The notes below the pieces were generated by a model. That model saw nothing but the letters and a program-made list of their open reading frames with translations, made no database searches and had not been told where the DNA came from. This document shows positions 47,540 to 58,900 of a DNA stretch of 64,000 nucleotides, one piece after another. Source of the DNA: Cafeteria roenbergensis (lineage: Eukaryota; Sar; Bigyra; Bicosoecida; Cafeteriaceae); assembly GCA_008330645.1 (NCBI GenBank), contig VLTN01000003.1:62001-126000 (forward strand). The letters run 5' to 3'. Made by a program: the position numbers and the translations under genes. The number at the start of each line of letters is the position of its first letter. Within the stretch, counting starts at the first letter, position 1.

Positions 47540-48877
47540 ATGCCCAAGGGCGGAAAGGCAAAAGGGAAAAAGGCCGACCGAAAGGTGAGCGAAATTGTGA
47601 GCCGCACAGCAGGCACGTTTGCGGCCAACGTGCGTGACCTGGAAGGCTCGCGCGCTGCCCATTGTTGGATTCCGTTGCCGTGTCTCTCGTGCGTGGCTGG
47701 CGCAGGCGGCTGCGGCAGCTGCCGCCTCGGCAAAGGCTGCTGAGCGGCGGAAGAGAAAATGCCTGGCCAGCGAGCGGAACGTGAGTCCAGGGCAGCCCCG
47801 TGCGCCGGTTCTGTATGCAAAGTGCGCGGCATTGTCGTCAGCGCGCGCCGCTTGTATGCTGCCAGCCAGGGAGCTGGTGCGTGTGATGGTCTTTGGCGAG
47901 CGCAGAAGGCGAAATTCGCCTCCGAGATGCGCGAGATGCGCGCCAGCCTGGGTGCGATTGGGCTGGCAATCCGAGAGGTTCGAGGAGACGGCAACTGCCT
48001 GTTTCGCTCGGTGTCTGACCAGCTCACCGGGTCGGAAGAGAGTCACTGGGAGCTGCGACTGCGCGCCGTGGCGTTCATGAGAGCGCACCGGGACGACTTT
48101 GAGCCGTTCGTTGACACCGACGAGCACGACTCCTGGGAGGAGTACCTGTCGGACATGGCGTGCGAGGGCGAGTGGGGCGGAAACATGGAGCTGGTGGCTC
48201 TGAGCCGCGCAGCCAAGGTGAACGTGTGCGTGCACCAGCCAGATGCCCCGCGGTGGGAGGTCACCCACTTCTCGCCGCGGAGGAGGACGATTCACGTTTC
48301 CTACCACGACGGAAGCCACTACAACTCGGTGCGCCTGGCGGGCGACGCGAGCTACAGGCGAGCGGCGCCGTTCCGCATCGAGGGCGCCGGGGCGTCGTAC
48401 TGCGAGTGCGAGGAGCCGCCGAGTGACGAGGAGGACGCCGGCGGCGAAGGTCCCGGGGCGCTGGACGCGGCGGCGGAGCGCGTGCGCGGTGCCGTGGGCA
48501 CGGAGGTGTCGCTAGCAGCTGCGCACGCGGCGCTTGAAGAGGCGGGCGGGGACGAAGACGGGGCCGTGGCCGTGCTGGCGGCGGCCAGCGGCGGGGCGCC
48601 TGCGAAGCCGCTCCCGGCGGCGGGAAAGGCCGGGAAGGGGCGCGGGATGACGCGCAAGCAGGCCAAGCAAGCAAGGCGGCGGGCGGAGCAAGCCGCCAGG
48701 CTTGCGAGCGCCGCCGCGGAAGGGGACGTCGTGGAGGCGGCTAGGGCAGCGGCGGGCTCCAAGGGCGCAAAGCGCGGCAAGTTCAAGGCCACAGCGTCAG
48801 AGCCGGCGGCGGCTGCGGCAGCGGCGGCGGAAGGCGAGGAGGTCTTGTCCGCCTCGATGCGGGTGCTGGCCATCTGA
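47540..48877 (+). CDS. OTU-domain deubiquitinase, OTUD3-like
   Basis: Three exons, join(47540..47584, 47706..47780, 47906..48877), give 363 aa. OTU proteases remove ubiquitin through a Cys-His dyad. Exons 1 and 2 are short (15 and 25 codons) and encode a basic Lys/Arg-rich start (MPKGGKAKGKKADRK). The catalytic domain in exon 3 begins GAIGLAIREVRGDGNCLFRS, with the Cys in DGNC. It continues HRDDFEPFVDTDEHDSWEEY, VHQPDAPRWEVTHF and ends at the His motif ISYHDGSHYNSVRLAG-type box (VSYHDGSHYNSVR). A UBA-like stretch (AAHAALEEAGGDEDGAVAVL) follows, as in human OTUD3. The tail is Lys/Ala-rich. Both introns are phase 0 with GTGAG...CGCAG. All catalytic residues are present. Confidence 0.93.
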
Positions 48878-49029
48878 CCGGCGGCCCCATTCGCATGACC
48901 GTCGCTTGTGCCGCACGGCGCGTCGGGGCGAGGCGGCGGCAGGGCGAGGGGGCGTCGGCCCACGAATCCGAATTTTGTGCTGCGCACGACTCCCACTCAA
49001 AACTGGCTCTGCTCGCAAACGGCCCGGCA
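48878..49029. other. Short intergenic spacer
   Basis: This spacer separates the OTUD3-like stop from the proposed TMEM184-like start, both on the plus strand. Nothing notable is seen. Confidence 0.35.
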
Positions 49030-51507
49030 ATGCGCGGAAAGCTCTCCAGGAGCCACCCGTGGCCCAGGATGTGCTGTGGGAGGGACGCACCAGGGAACGG
49101 CCCAGGGGCGCGAAGGGGCCTGGCGCGCGCAGTGATCGTGCTGACGTACGGTGAGGGGTGCTCCGCAGTTGCTGGCAAAGCAACATTCGCGACGCTGGCC
49201 TTCGGCCCCTCGGCTTTGTCGTCCGCTGGCCGGACCTGCGTTGCTCAGCCCTGGCCCCCTCCTCCCCCTCCTCCCCAATGCCTGTCGCAGCTGCGGTGCT
49301 CATCGGGGGGCCCATTCTGGTGGTCAAGCTGCTGGAGCGAGGCACCGAGAAGCACATCGTCGCCTGGGCCATTGGTTTGCTGCTGGTCATCATGACGCTG
49401 CCGCTGTCCATGGCGGACATCGTGAAGCACCTTCTGGCGTTCAAGCAGCCGAGGCTTCAGAAGCACGTCGTTCGCGTTCTTTTCTTGCCGGTGGTGTTTT
49501 CCATCAGCAGCTACCTTTGTCTCGTGTTCCGGGAAGTAAGTCCGCGCCCTGCCGTTGCCCCGACCCCCAGCCCGCACGTGCCGCCTGTGGAACCGCGCGC
49601 TGGCATTCGGTCGTCCAACCAGCGCAACGAGGCCGCGTGCGGTCGCCGTCGCGCCGGCTGGCGCTGCACTCGGTCCACCTCCGCGCCGCTTCCGATGGTT
49701 GCTGTGCCCGCCGTCGTTGCAGGCAGCGCTCACTGTCGAAACGCTCCGCGATGGCTACGAGGCCTTTGCCATCTACTCGTTCACCGCCTTTCTGCTCGAG
49801 GCTGCCGGGGGCGAGGCTGCACTCGCCGCGCGGCTGCGCGCCAAGCCCGCGTCGGCGGGGCGGCACATTTTCCCCATGAACCACTGCCTGCAGCCGTGGC
49901 CGCTTGGAGCGGTGCTGCTGCGGCGCTGCAAGGCCGGCGTGCTACAGTACGTGGTGGTTCGCCTCGTGCTCACAGCGGTCACGCTGGTGCTCGAGGGGCA
50001 GGGCGTGTTCGCGGAGGGCGAGCTCGCGCGCTTCGACAGGGGCTACGTGTACGTCACCGCCATAGCAAACATGTCGCAAATGACCGCAGTGTACTGCCTC
50101 CTGCTCCTGCTGCAGGCGGCGCACGAGGAGCTCACCCCGGTCCGCGCGTGGCCCAAGCTCCTCTGCGTCAAGGCAGTCATCTTCTTCGTGTGGTGGCAGG
50201 GCATCGCGCTGGCGGTGCTGGTTCAGCTCGGCCTCATGCCCACGTCCCTGGGGTGGACGGAGCAGGAGGTGGCCAAGGGAGTGCAAAACCTCCTCATCGT
50301 CCTAGAGATGCTGCCGGCTGCGCTCGCCCACAGGTGGGCGTTTCCGGTGAGCGACTTTGCGCCCCCGGAGAGGGAATTCGTCGCCGTGAGCACACGGGAC
50401 GACGACGACGACGACGATGGTGAGGACGACGCTGCCCGCGGCGACGGCGCCCCCGCTGCCAGCAGAATCGCTGGCGCAGGGGCCGCTGAGCCGACCAGGC
50501 CGCGTCGCAAGCCAAGCAGGCGTCAAGCGGCGAAGCGGCTTCCCCACGCGGCCGTGTCGCGAAGCTCTGACAGCGACTGCAAGTCCTGGGTCAGCGTGGA
50601 CCTGGAAGCCGGCACGTCGTCGACGGGTCGAGGGTCCGCGGCGGAGGCGGGCGCCGGACGCAGCGACGAGGAGGCGCCGCTGCACGCCGGCAGCGGGCTC
50701 GCAGCCGACGCAATGGAGGTTCTGGTGGGCGGGTCGGGCGATGACGCGACGGGCGCCAGCTCGCCGGCGGGCCACGGGGGCACCGCCGAAGAGGGCTGGG
50801 CAGAGCCGAGGTCTCCCGTGGCGGGGACCCTGGCCGCTGGGGACGAGGCGCCCGCCCCTGTTGCGCCGAGTGCCGGTGCGGGCCTGGCCGCCGCGCTGTG
50901 GGCATCAACTATCCCTTCTGACGTGGTGTCTGAGATGCGCCGAACGGTGCTGCCGACGCCGGCCAGGACGAGGCGAGCGCGGGCGAGGCGGGCCCGTGCC
51001 AGGTCAGCCGCCCACGCGCCGCAGCTCGAAGCCGCCGGTTCGGCGGCCCCGGAGGCTGGCGCGAACGACCAGCTTCGCGGTGCCAACGGCGCCAGGAGCC
51101 CAGGCCACACAGACAGGGCGAGAAGCAGCAGCAAGAGCAGCAGCGGCGGCGACAGCGAGGAGGGCGAGGACGACGAGGCCTCACGGGAGGCAATCCTTCA
51201 CGCAGCCAGACACATGCAGGCGGCCGGAGGCAGGACCAGCGGAGGCGGGGTCGGCGGGGGGGTCGGCCCGCTCCGGTTTGCGACGCGCCTCGGAAGACCC
51301 AGGCGGGTTCGTGGCGTCGAGGCGTCCGACACTGCGGCCATGGCCGCCGCGGCGGCCACGTTTGCCATGTCCACGGAGGTGCGGTCGCAGTGGTCCCCGT
51401 CCACGGGGGCGCAGGACGCGTCGCCCTCGGCCATCTTCGCCCCGCTGGCACCTGTGACGGGCGGGTCCACAATGGCCGCCAACAGAGTCCACTTGGGCCG
51501 CAGGTAG
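49030..51507 (+). CDS. TMEM184/DUF300-family (organic solute transporter alpha-like) membrane protein
   Basis: Modelled as join(49030..49150, 49291..49535, 49723..51507), 716 aa. The family has seven membrane spans and includes OSTalpha and TMEM184 proteins. Recognisable parts are QPRLQKHVVRVLFLPVVFSI (family consensus Q..IVRILF..P.YS), ETLRDGYEAFAIYSFTAFLL, FPMNHCLQPW, GVLQYVVVRLVLTAVTLVLE and a WPKLLCVKAVIFFVWWQGIA block. After the last span comes a long disordered acidic/Ser tail (residues about 400-716) with an eight-residue Asp run. A simpler model starts at ATG 49278. The three-exon model is preferred because GTACG|GTGAGG and the pyrimidine-rich acceptor at 49290 fit the local splice pattern and keep frame. 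Transport substrate unknown. Confidence 0.85.
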
Positions 51508-51948
51508 CGGTTCCCTATGCGGGTGGGGGCTCTGCCAGCGGCGGTTTATGCTTTGCGCTTGTGCAGCGCGCATTAGCCACGCCCGGGGTTTGAAGTGATC
51601 AGGCGGGCGGACGCGAGCGGGCGTTCGTGCATCTGTTGTGCGGGTGATCGTGTATGAGAGAGAGACACACAGTGGCAAAGCGTGGCCGTGTGGCGGGGAG
51701 CCGAAGCGCCGTGTAGCCGGCACATGATTGCGCCGAAGGAGAACAGCACAGCGACACGCAGGACAGCAGAGCAAGCCACGAAGCAGGGCAGGCGCGGAGA
51801 TAGCGAGCCGGGGGCGGGTGGGGCCGCAGCCGACGAGCCGCGATTCATCATCTGGTGGCAGCAGCGAAGGCCCAATGCCCTGGCAAGCAACCAGCGATCC
51901 ATCCCAATGGCGGGGGGGCGAACCGGGTGAGGTGACCAGGAGGCCTCT
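51508..51948. other. Convergent spacer, no gene seen
   Basis: This 441-bp spacer separates the stops of the TMEM184-like gene and URB1. It is slightly AT-richer (gtgtatgagagagagacac near 51650). It presumably holds both 3' UTRs. Confidence 0.45.
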
Positions 51949-54900
51949 TCACGCCAGCAGAGCGGCAAGGGCCGCGGCGCCGTCGGCGCAGGCCGCGGCG
52001 GATGCGGAACAAGCAGCCGCGGTCGAGCCAGCGGCAGCAGCAGACGCAGCAGCGAGGGGCGAGAGGCCGCTCACGGCTTGAGCGGAGCGGGCCATGCGCT
52101 CCACGGCGACAGCGCAGGCTGCTGCGGCGCCGAGGGCAGACGGGAACACCACCGGCAGCGAAGGCGGAACGGCGCCTGACGGGCGCGCAAAGCGGCTAGC
52201 AGCCGCTGCGGAAACGCCGCAGGCGCACCAGGCTGCGAGTGCTGCGGCTGTTGCCAGGGCCTCGCGAAGGAGGCCGAGGACGGCCACGGCTGCAGTGGTC
52301 GGGCGGAGGGAGGCAGCGTCGGCCTCAACGGCGGCGTGCAGAGCGCGAGTCGCAAGACGCACGGCCGCGGTGAGGGCTGCAGGCAGCTCCGCGCCGAGGG
52401 ACTGCGTGCGGCGCAGGGAGGCGGCGGCAAGCAGGCTGGCGAGCTCCGAGGGCGGAGCGCCCTTGGCGGCGGCAGCGGCCAGGAGGACGGCGAGGGCGGG
52501 GGGGGACACGCCCGCCTCGGCCTCGCGGCGCTCCACAGAGGCAACGGCTGCGCGGACCATTGCGCAAGTCACGCGGAGGGCGTCGGCGACGGCTGCGGCG
52601 GGGACGGCAGACGCCGCCACGCTGGAGGAGAACACGTCACGGAGGGCCAGAGAGGAGGCGCCACTGGGGGGCGCGGGGGCCACGCCGGCCGCGCGCTCTT
52701 CAGACGCCGAAGGCGCGAGCGACGCAAGAGCGAAGCCAGGGGCCGCGCTGTCCGAGGAGTCGGCAGCAAAGGCGCGCTGGCCGCGGACGAGGGACCAGTC
52801 ACCGATGGCACCGCCGGGGGCACCGCCTGCCGCCGCAGCGAGGGCGAGGGCCACGCCTTCGCCGCTCTGGGAGGGGTCCGCCTGGGCCGAGCGGTCGACG
52901 AAGAGCCGACCCAGGGCGCGCAGGGAGCCAGAGGCATCCGCGGCCTCGAGCACGGCGCGGGCCCAAGCCGCAGAGCCGAGAGCGCGCCACATGCGCGTGG
53001 CTGCAGGGAACGTGACGGGGTGCGCGAGGGTGAGGGAGCCGACGGCGGGCACGGCGGCAGCCTCTGGCTCTGCCACAGCCTCGGCCGTGTCGACGCCCGC
53101 GCCGTCCTCGTCGCCGTCGTCAGCCTCCTCCTCGTCGTCGTCCTCCTCCTCGTCATCGTCGTCGTCATCCTCGAGCTCCTCCTCCGTCTTGGGCTGCGCA
53201 GGCGTGTCCTGTTCCTCGTCAGCGCTCTTGCGAGGACGCAGAGGCACGGCAAGGCAAGCTGCGCGCGCCAGCGCACGGGCGGCGAGCACGCGGAGGCCGG
53301 GCTCCGAGAGCGGCGACGTCACGGCGGCGGCCAGCCAGGAAAGCGCCCCCGACTCGGCGGCGGCGTTGATGGAGGCGCTGTCGCGAAGGCCGCTGGCGAG
53401 GAGGCGGGCAACAAAGGCGCGGACCGAGCGCCAGCCGGCGCCGTGGGAGGTGCGCGCGGAGTCCAGCAGCGGCACGGAACGCAGCGGCAGCGTGTCCCGG
53501 CGGGCCAGGAGGCGGCCGATGGGGCGGTAGAGGGGCGACGTCGGCCGCAGGAGCACTGCGGCGGCGCGGGCCGCGAAGAGGGTGGCGAGGAAGGGCAGGC
53601 GCTCAAGGGGCCGGCGCACCGACGCGCGGAGCGCTCCGAGGAGGAGGCGAAGGTGGGGCGCCTCGGCGAAGGTCGCCGTCGGGGTGTCCGGGTCCAGCGC
53701 CTCGTAGACTGCGCCCACCACGCCGTAGGCGACGGCCCTGGTGTGCGTGTCCGAGGAGGCGAGCGCCAGCAGCGGCGCGGCCAAGAGGCCGGAGGAGACG
53801 AAGCGGCGGACGGGGACGGCGGTCGCGGTGAAGAGGTACGCGGCGAGGCCGAGGAGGGCGGAGGGGTCGTACTGGGCGGCCAGGGCAGCCTGCTCGGCGA
53901 TGAAGTCGCCTGGCACGACGGGGCCGGAGGCGGCGCCGGGCACCAGCGCAGCGGCAGAGTAGACTGCAGAGTCGCCGGCGGGGAGCGCGGTGGTGAGGGC
54001 GGGGGAGGCCAGGCGAGCTGCTGCTGCGCTGGGCGGCGAGGCAGCGGCTTGGTCGCCGGCGTCCAGGTCCGCGGCGGCGCCCCCCTGGCGCGCAGACTCG
54101 AGCGCGCGCGCTGCGGCCACGGCAGCGGGGAACGCCGGAACGACGGCAGCGAGGCCGGGGCCGGCTCCGGCGCCAGCGGCCACCAGCGCAGCTGCCTGGC
54201 TCCACAGAGCTGACGTCTGGGCCGCGCCCGGGAGGGGGCTGTTGGAGGGCCACGCCGGCTCGGCCCGCTCGACAACGTCTCCGAGGCGAGACACAGCCCC
54301 GGCAGGGAACCACAGGCTCGCGACGGCGGGCAGCGGGGCCTGCGCAGCGGCGCCGGGGCCGACCAGGATGGCGGCCACGAAGGAGGCGTCGTCGTCGGCA
54401 GCGGCGGCGGTGGCGCCGGCTACGCCCGCTGACATGCGCAGCGCAGAGGCGCGCACCGCGTCCACGGCGTCAGCAGGGGCCGAGCCGACCGAGGCCGGGG
54501 CCAGGCGGCGATTGGCTGCGAAGGAGGCCTCCGTGGCCCGGAGGCGGGCCGCGGCGAGGCCAGTGGAGCGCTGGGCGAGGGCGGCCATGGCAGCCGCGGC
54601 GGGCGGGAGGAGGCGGGTGCCCGAGGCGGCTGAGCGCATCTGCACGGGCAGAGCCGCGACGCGGGAGGCGTTGGCGGCCGCGCCGGCAGTGGCGGCCAGC
54701 GCGGTGGGTCCCGCAGCGCCGGATGCAGCGCCCGCCGCCGCGGCAATCTCCACCTCGGCGGCAGAGGACCCCGCCCCGCCAGCGGCGGCGCCGTCGCCTT
54801 CGGGGCGCGCGCTGCCCGGGCCGTCCGTGTCGTCGCGCGATGCCGCAGCCGCGCCGGCGTACGCCCACTCGACGGCGGGGCGGAGGGGCACCTGAAGGGG

Positions 54901-55897
54901 GGCGAAGGAGCCGGCGGCCACCTCGTCGCCGTCCACAAGCAGGCGGCTGACGACGCGGCCCCACGAAGTGGTGTCCACGTGCGGGAGGCCCGCGGTGGAC
55001 CAGGCGAAGCCCATGGCCGCGGGGTCGGCGCCAGACCGCTGCTGGCAGAGCCGCATAAGGCGCGCGAGAACGCGGTCCCGGTCGCTGAGCGACGCGGTGT
55101 AGCCGGTGCGGAGCAGCGTCAGGAGGGCGGGCGGCGGCGAAGCGGCGGCGTCCGTCTCGTAGCGGGCAAGCAGGAGACGCGAGACCACAGCGGAGAGAGA
55201 CACGTCGGCGCGCACCTCGAAGGAGGACGCCTCCGCTGGCAGAGCGCTTCCGCACGAGCGAGAGATGGCCCGGGCGGCAGCGGCGTCAGCGTCGCGAGAG
55301 GCGGCCGGGGCGGCAGGGCCAGCTGGGGCGGCGGCCAGCATCGGCTTGGCGCTGCGAGCGGCAGCCGCGCGCACCGCCTCGGTGGCCCAGCGCGGGGCGC
55401 GAGCCGTGCCAGCGGTGAGAATGCGCGGCAGCGCGTGGTGGGCGAGCACGCGGAGGCCTGCCGGGGCTGCGCGGAGGGCGCACGGCGCAGCCAGCGCCAG
55501 GGCGTCACTCTCGCTGCTGCCAGCCTGTCCACGGCGAGCCACTTCCACAACGGCGGGGCCCTGGGGCGCACCGTCGGCGCGCGAGGGCACCACCACCAAG
55601 TTGGAGCTGGAGCTGGAGCTGGAGCTGGAGCTGGATGATGAGCCATCGGAGCTCGTGGCTGCTTCGCCGGCACCGGCCTCGGTGACGCTGCCTCCTACCC
55701 CTGTGGCCTCGCCGAAGAGAATGAGGAGCTCAACCACGTGCAGCAGCGGCGCAGCGGCACCACCACCGAGCACGGCAGCGGTGCGCTCTTCCCAGCGGGC
55801 CACTTCGGCGGCCTGGGCGGCGTCGGGCACCTCACGGGCCTGGCGTGCGCGGCGAGCGCGCTTTGCCTTGCCCGTCGCAGGCTTGGCACGCTCCGCG

Positions 55898-55933
<36 letters not shown>

Positions 55934-58900
55934 TCGGAGTCAGAGTCGCCCGATCCGTCCAAAACCTCAGAGGGCGCTGCCGCCGCGGCTGCAGCAGGCT
56001 TGGGCGCTGCGTCGTCGTCCTCGCCCTCGTCGTCGCTGTCGTCCTGGTCTTCGTCCTCGTCGCTGTCCGAGTCGGAGCTGTCGCCGCCCTCGGCAGGGTC
56101 GGCGGCGTCGCCAGCAGCATCGACCACGGCGTCGGCTGCTGCCTGCGCCGAGTCCGCCTCGCCTTCGTCACCCTCCGGCGTTTCCTCGGTCAGTGCCCGC
56201 CTGCGCACCACCGCCGACGCCATGGCACTCCACAGGCCGTATCCCACGAGCTGCTGGGCTGCGGCGACGGTCGGTCCGTCGACGAGAGCCGTGCGGACCA
56301 CGTCCGCCGCCATGGGGCCGCGGAGGCAGGTGACAGCGGCGCGAATGGCGCACCGTGCGAGGGCACGCTGCGTCTGCCACGGCTCCTCAGGGCCAGCGCT
56401 CGACGGCGCCAGGAGGGCAGCAAGAGAGCCGAGAGCGGCGCGGAGAAGGGCCACGTGCAGGGACGCTGCGGCCTGCATGAGGCGGGCAGAGGCGGCGGCG
56501 TCAACCTCGCCCACGAGGGAGCGCGCTGCCAGGGAGAGCGCGAGAGCAAGGTCCACGCGGCGGTGGGTGAGGGCGAGCGGCGCGGCGGAGATGTCAGCAC
56601 AGACCGCTCCAGCGGCGCGAGTGAGGGTCTTGGCGGACCGAGCGGCGCGCTTCGGCTTGTCCGCGGACACCGAGGCGCGGCAGGCGGCAGCGAGGGCGCC
56701 CGAGGCGCGAACGGCTGTGGCAGCGGCGCAGGACGCGTGGGCCGTCGCGATCCAGGCAGCGTCCTCCCCGTCAGCCCCGGCATCGCCCTCGTCGGCATCC
56801 GCGTCCGTGGTGGCGACTGCGCCGGCAGCGACCAGAGCAGCGAGCACTGCTGGGTCCACGCAGGCGGCAGCGGCGGCGGCGCTGTCGGTCTGGTCGGCGG
56901 CGAGCACAGCAGCCAGCACCACCAGGTGCGACCGTGCGGCAGCAGCGGAGGCGGCCAGCTCGGTGTCCAGCGAAGGCACGGCCTTGGCGAGGGCGGCGGC
57001 TGCCACGGCAGGGCGAAGCAGCGCCGTGGTTGCCAGCACGCGAGTCGCGAGCCCCCCTGGAGCAGCCGCGTGAGCCGCGGCAAAGCCGGCCACCACGGCG
57101 TCAGAGTCCATGCCCAGCCGGTGCAGCAAGCTGGCGCTGTCAGCGCGGGGGCGGGCAGCGACGTCGCAGAGCACACACCTGGCAAGGGCGACGGCGAGGG
57201 GGGCGCGGCCGCCCGGGGCAGCGACCACGGCCTCGGACGCCAGGGCGCCGAGTCTCGCGGCGAGCGCTGGCCCAGCGGCGTCCAGAGCGGCTGCAACGAC
57301 GTCCGCGCGCAGGGCGAGCGGGGCAGCGGCAGCTGCGAGAGCGGGGGCAGCTGAGGCGTCCGCCGCGTGCTGCAGGAGGGCCGCGCCGTCGGCCGCCGGG
57401 AGGGAAGCAAGCAAGGGCGCGAGCGCAGCGAGACGGCTTGCCGGGAGGGCCTGGCCGGATACCGAAGCGGAAGCGGTGGCGCAGGCACTGCCCGCAGCAG
57501 CCGCAGCTGCAGCAACCGTGGAGCGCAGCGGGGCAAGCGCGACGAAGATGCCGGCGAGGGCTGCGGCGCCACAGTCCGGCAGGGATGCGGCCGTGAGGGC
57601 GGCAGAGCTTGCCGGCCAGGCGGCGAGCGCGGCGGCCACAGCGCCAAGCGCGTTCGTGGAGGCGTCGGCGCCACGGGCGGCCGAAGCGGCCAATGCCTGT
57701 GCCAGGCAAAGTGCCTCTTCAAGCAACGCCGCTGCCAGGAGAGAGGCGGACGCAGAAGGCGAGGCGGCGGCCAGCAGCCGGCCAGCCGATGCGATGCAAG
57801 TCGCGGCGGCGGCGCCCAGGGCGGCAGAGCTAGCCTCCCCTGTGGGGCCCTGGGCCGCGTCCGAGGCGTGGCGGCGCCACACCGGCCGCATCAGCGACGC
57901 GACGAGGCCGCGGGCCTGCGACTGGGAGTCCACCGCAGGCGAGCAGGCCGCAACGGCTGACACGGTCGCCATCGGGCCCAGCGCGCCCACGACTGCCCGC
58001 ATGGTGGGGAGAACCAGGGCCTCGGCGAGGCCCGGCGAGGCGGCCGCAGCCTTCGCCACGCAGGCCAGGTGGGAGCGCCAGGGCAGGGCCTCCGATGCGA
58101 CGTGACACACCGCAGTGGCAGCGCTTGCCACGGCGGCCTCCGCGGTGCCTGCGGAGGCCACGGACGACGACGACGACGACGACGAGCCCAAGGTGCTGGC
58201 CCGTCCCTCTGCCGCGGCCTCGGCGGCGCCGTCTGCGGCAAGGAGACGCACCATTGCCCCGTCCGAGAGGAGGAGGGTGGCGGCAACAGCGGCAGGGCCA
58301 ACGAGCTCGGAGGCGGCGGCGAGCGCACCGCGTCCGGAGGACGCCGCCACTGGGGCCAGCGCCGCCACAGCGAGAAGCGCGGCGGCGCCGTCTCCGGCAG
58401 AGCCGAGGGGGCGGCCGGCCGACGCGGCAATCCACAGAGCGAGGGCGGAGCGGGCGTCGGCGGAGGCGGGCTCGGCGTCGGTCGCGCGGCGGAGGGCCGG
58501 GGCGAGGGCCGCGGACGCCGCCGCGTCGGTGGCGTCGGTTTCGAGGTGGGCCATGAGCGCAGCGAGCGCGGCGGTGGCGGGCTGGTCCCCGCCCTCGTCG
58601 GCGACCGAGCCGGCGGCGGAGGCCTGGGAGTCGCTGCGGCGGCGCTTCGAGCGGGAGGACTTGCTCGGAGACGGAATGGCAGCGCCCTCGCTCTTGCCCC
58701 GGCGAAGGCTCTTGAGCGCCTTGGCGAGGGAGCTGGAGGAGTCGGGGGCAGGGGCAAGCGCAGCAGCCGCGGAGCGGGCAGCAGACGAGACCGTGGTGTC
58801 CAGGGTGGCCGCAGCGGCAGCGGCAGCGGCGAGCGCAGCCACGGCCGGACAGCTGGCGAGCACGCGAGCACCGGCGGCGGGCGCCAGCGCCTCCAGCAGC

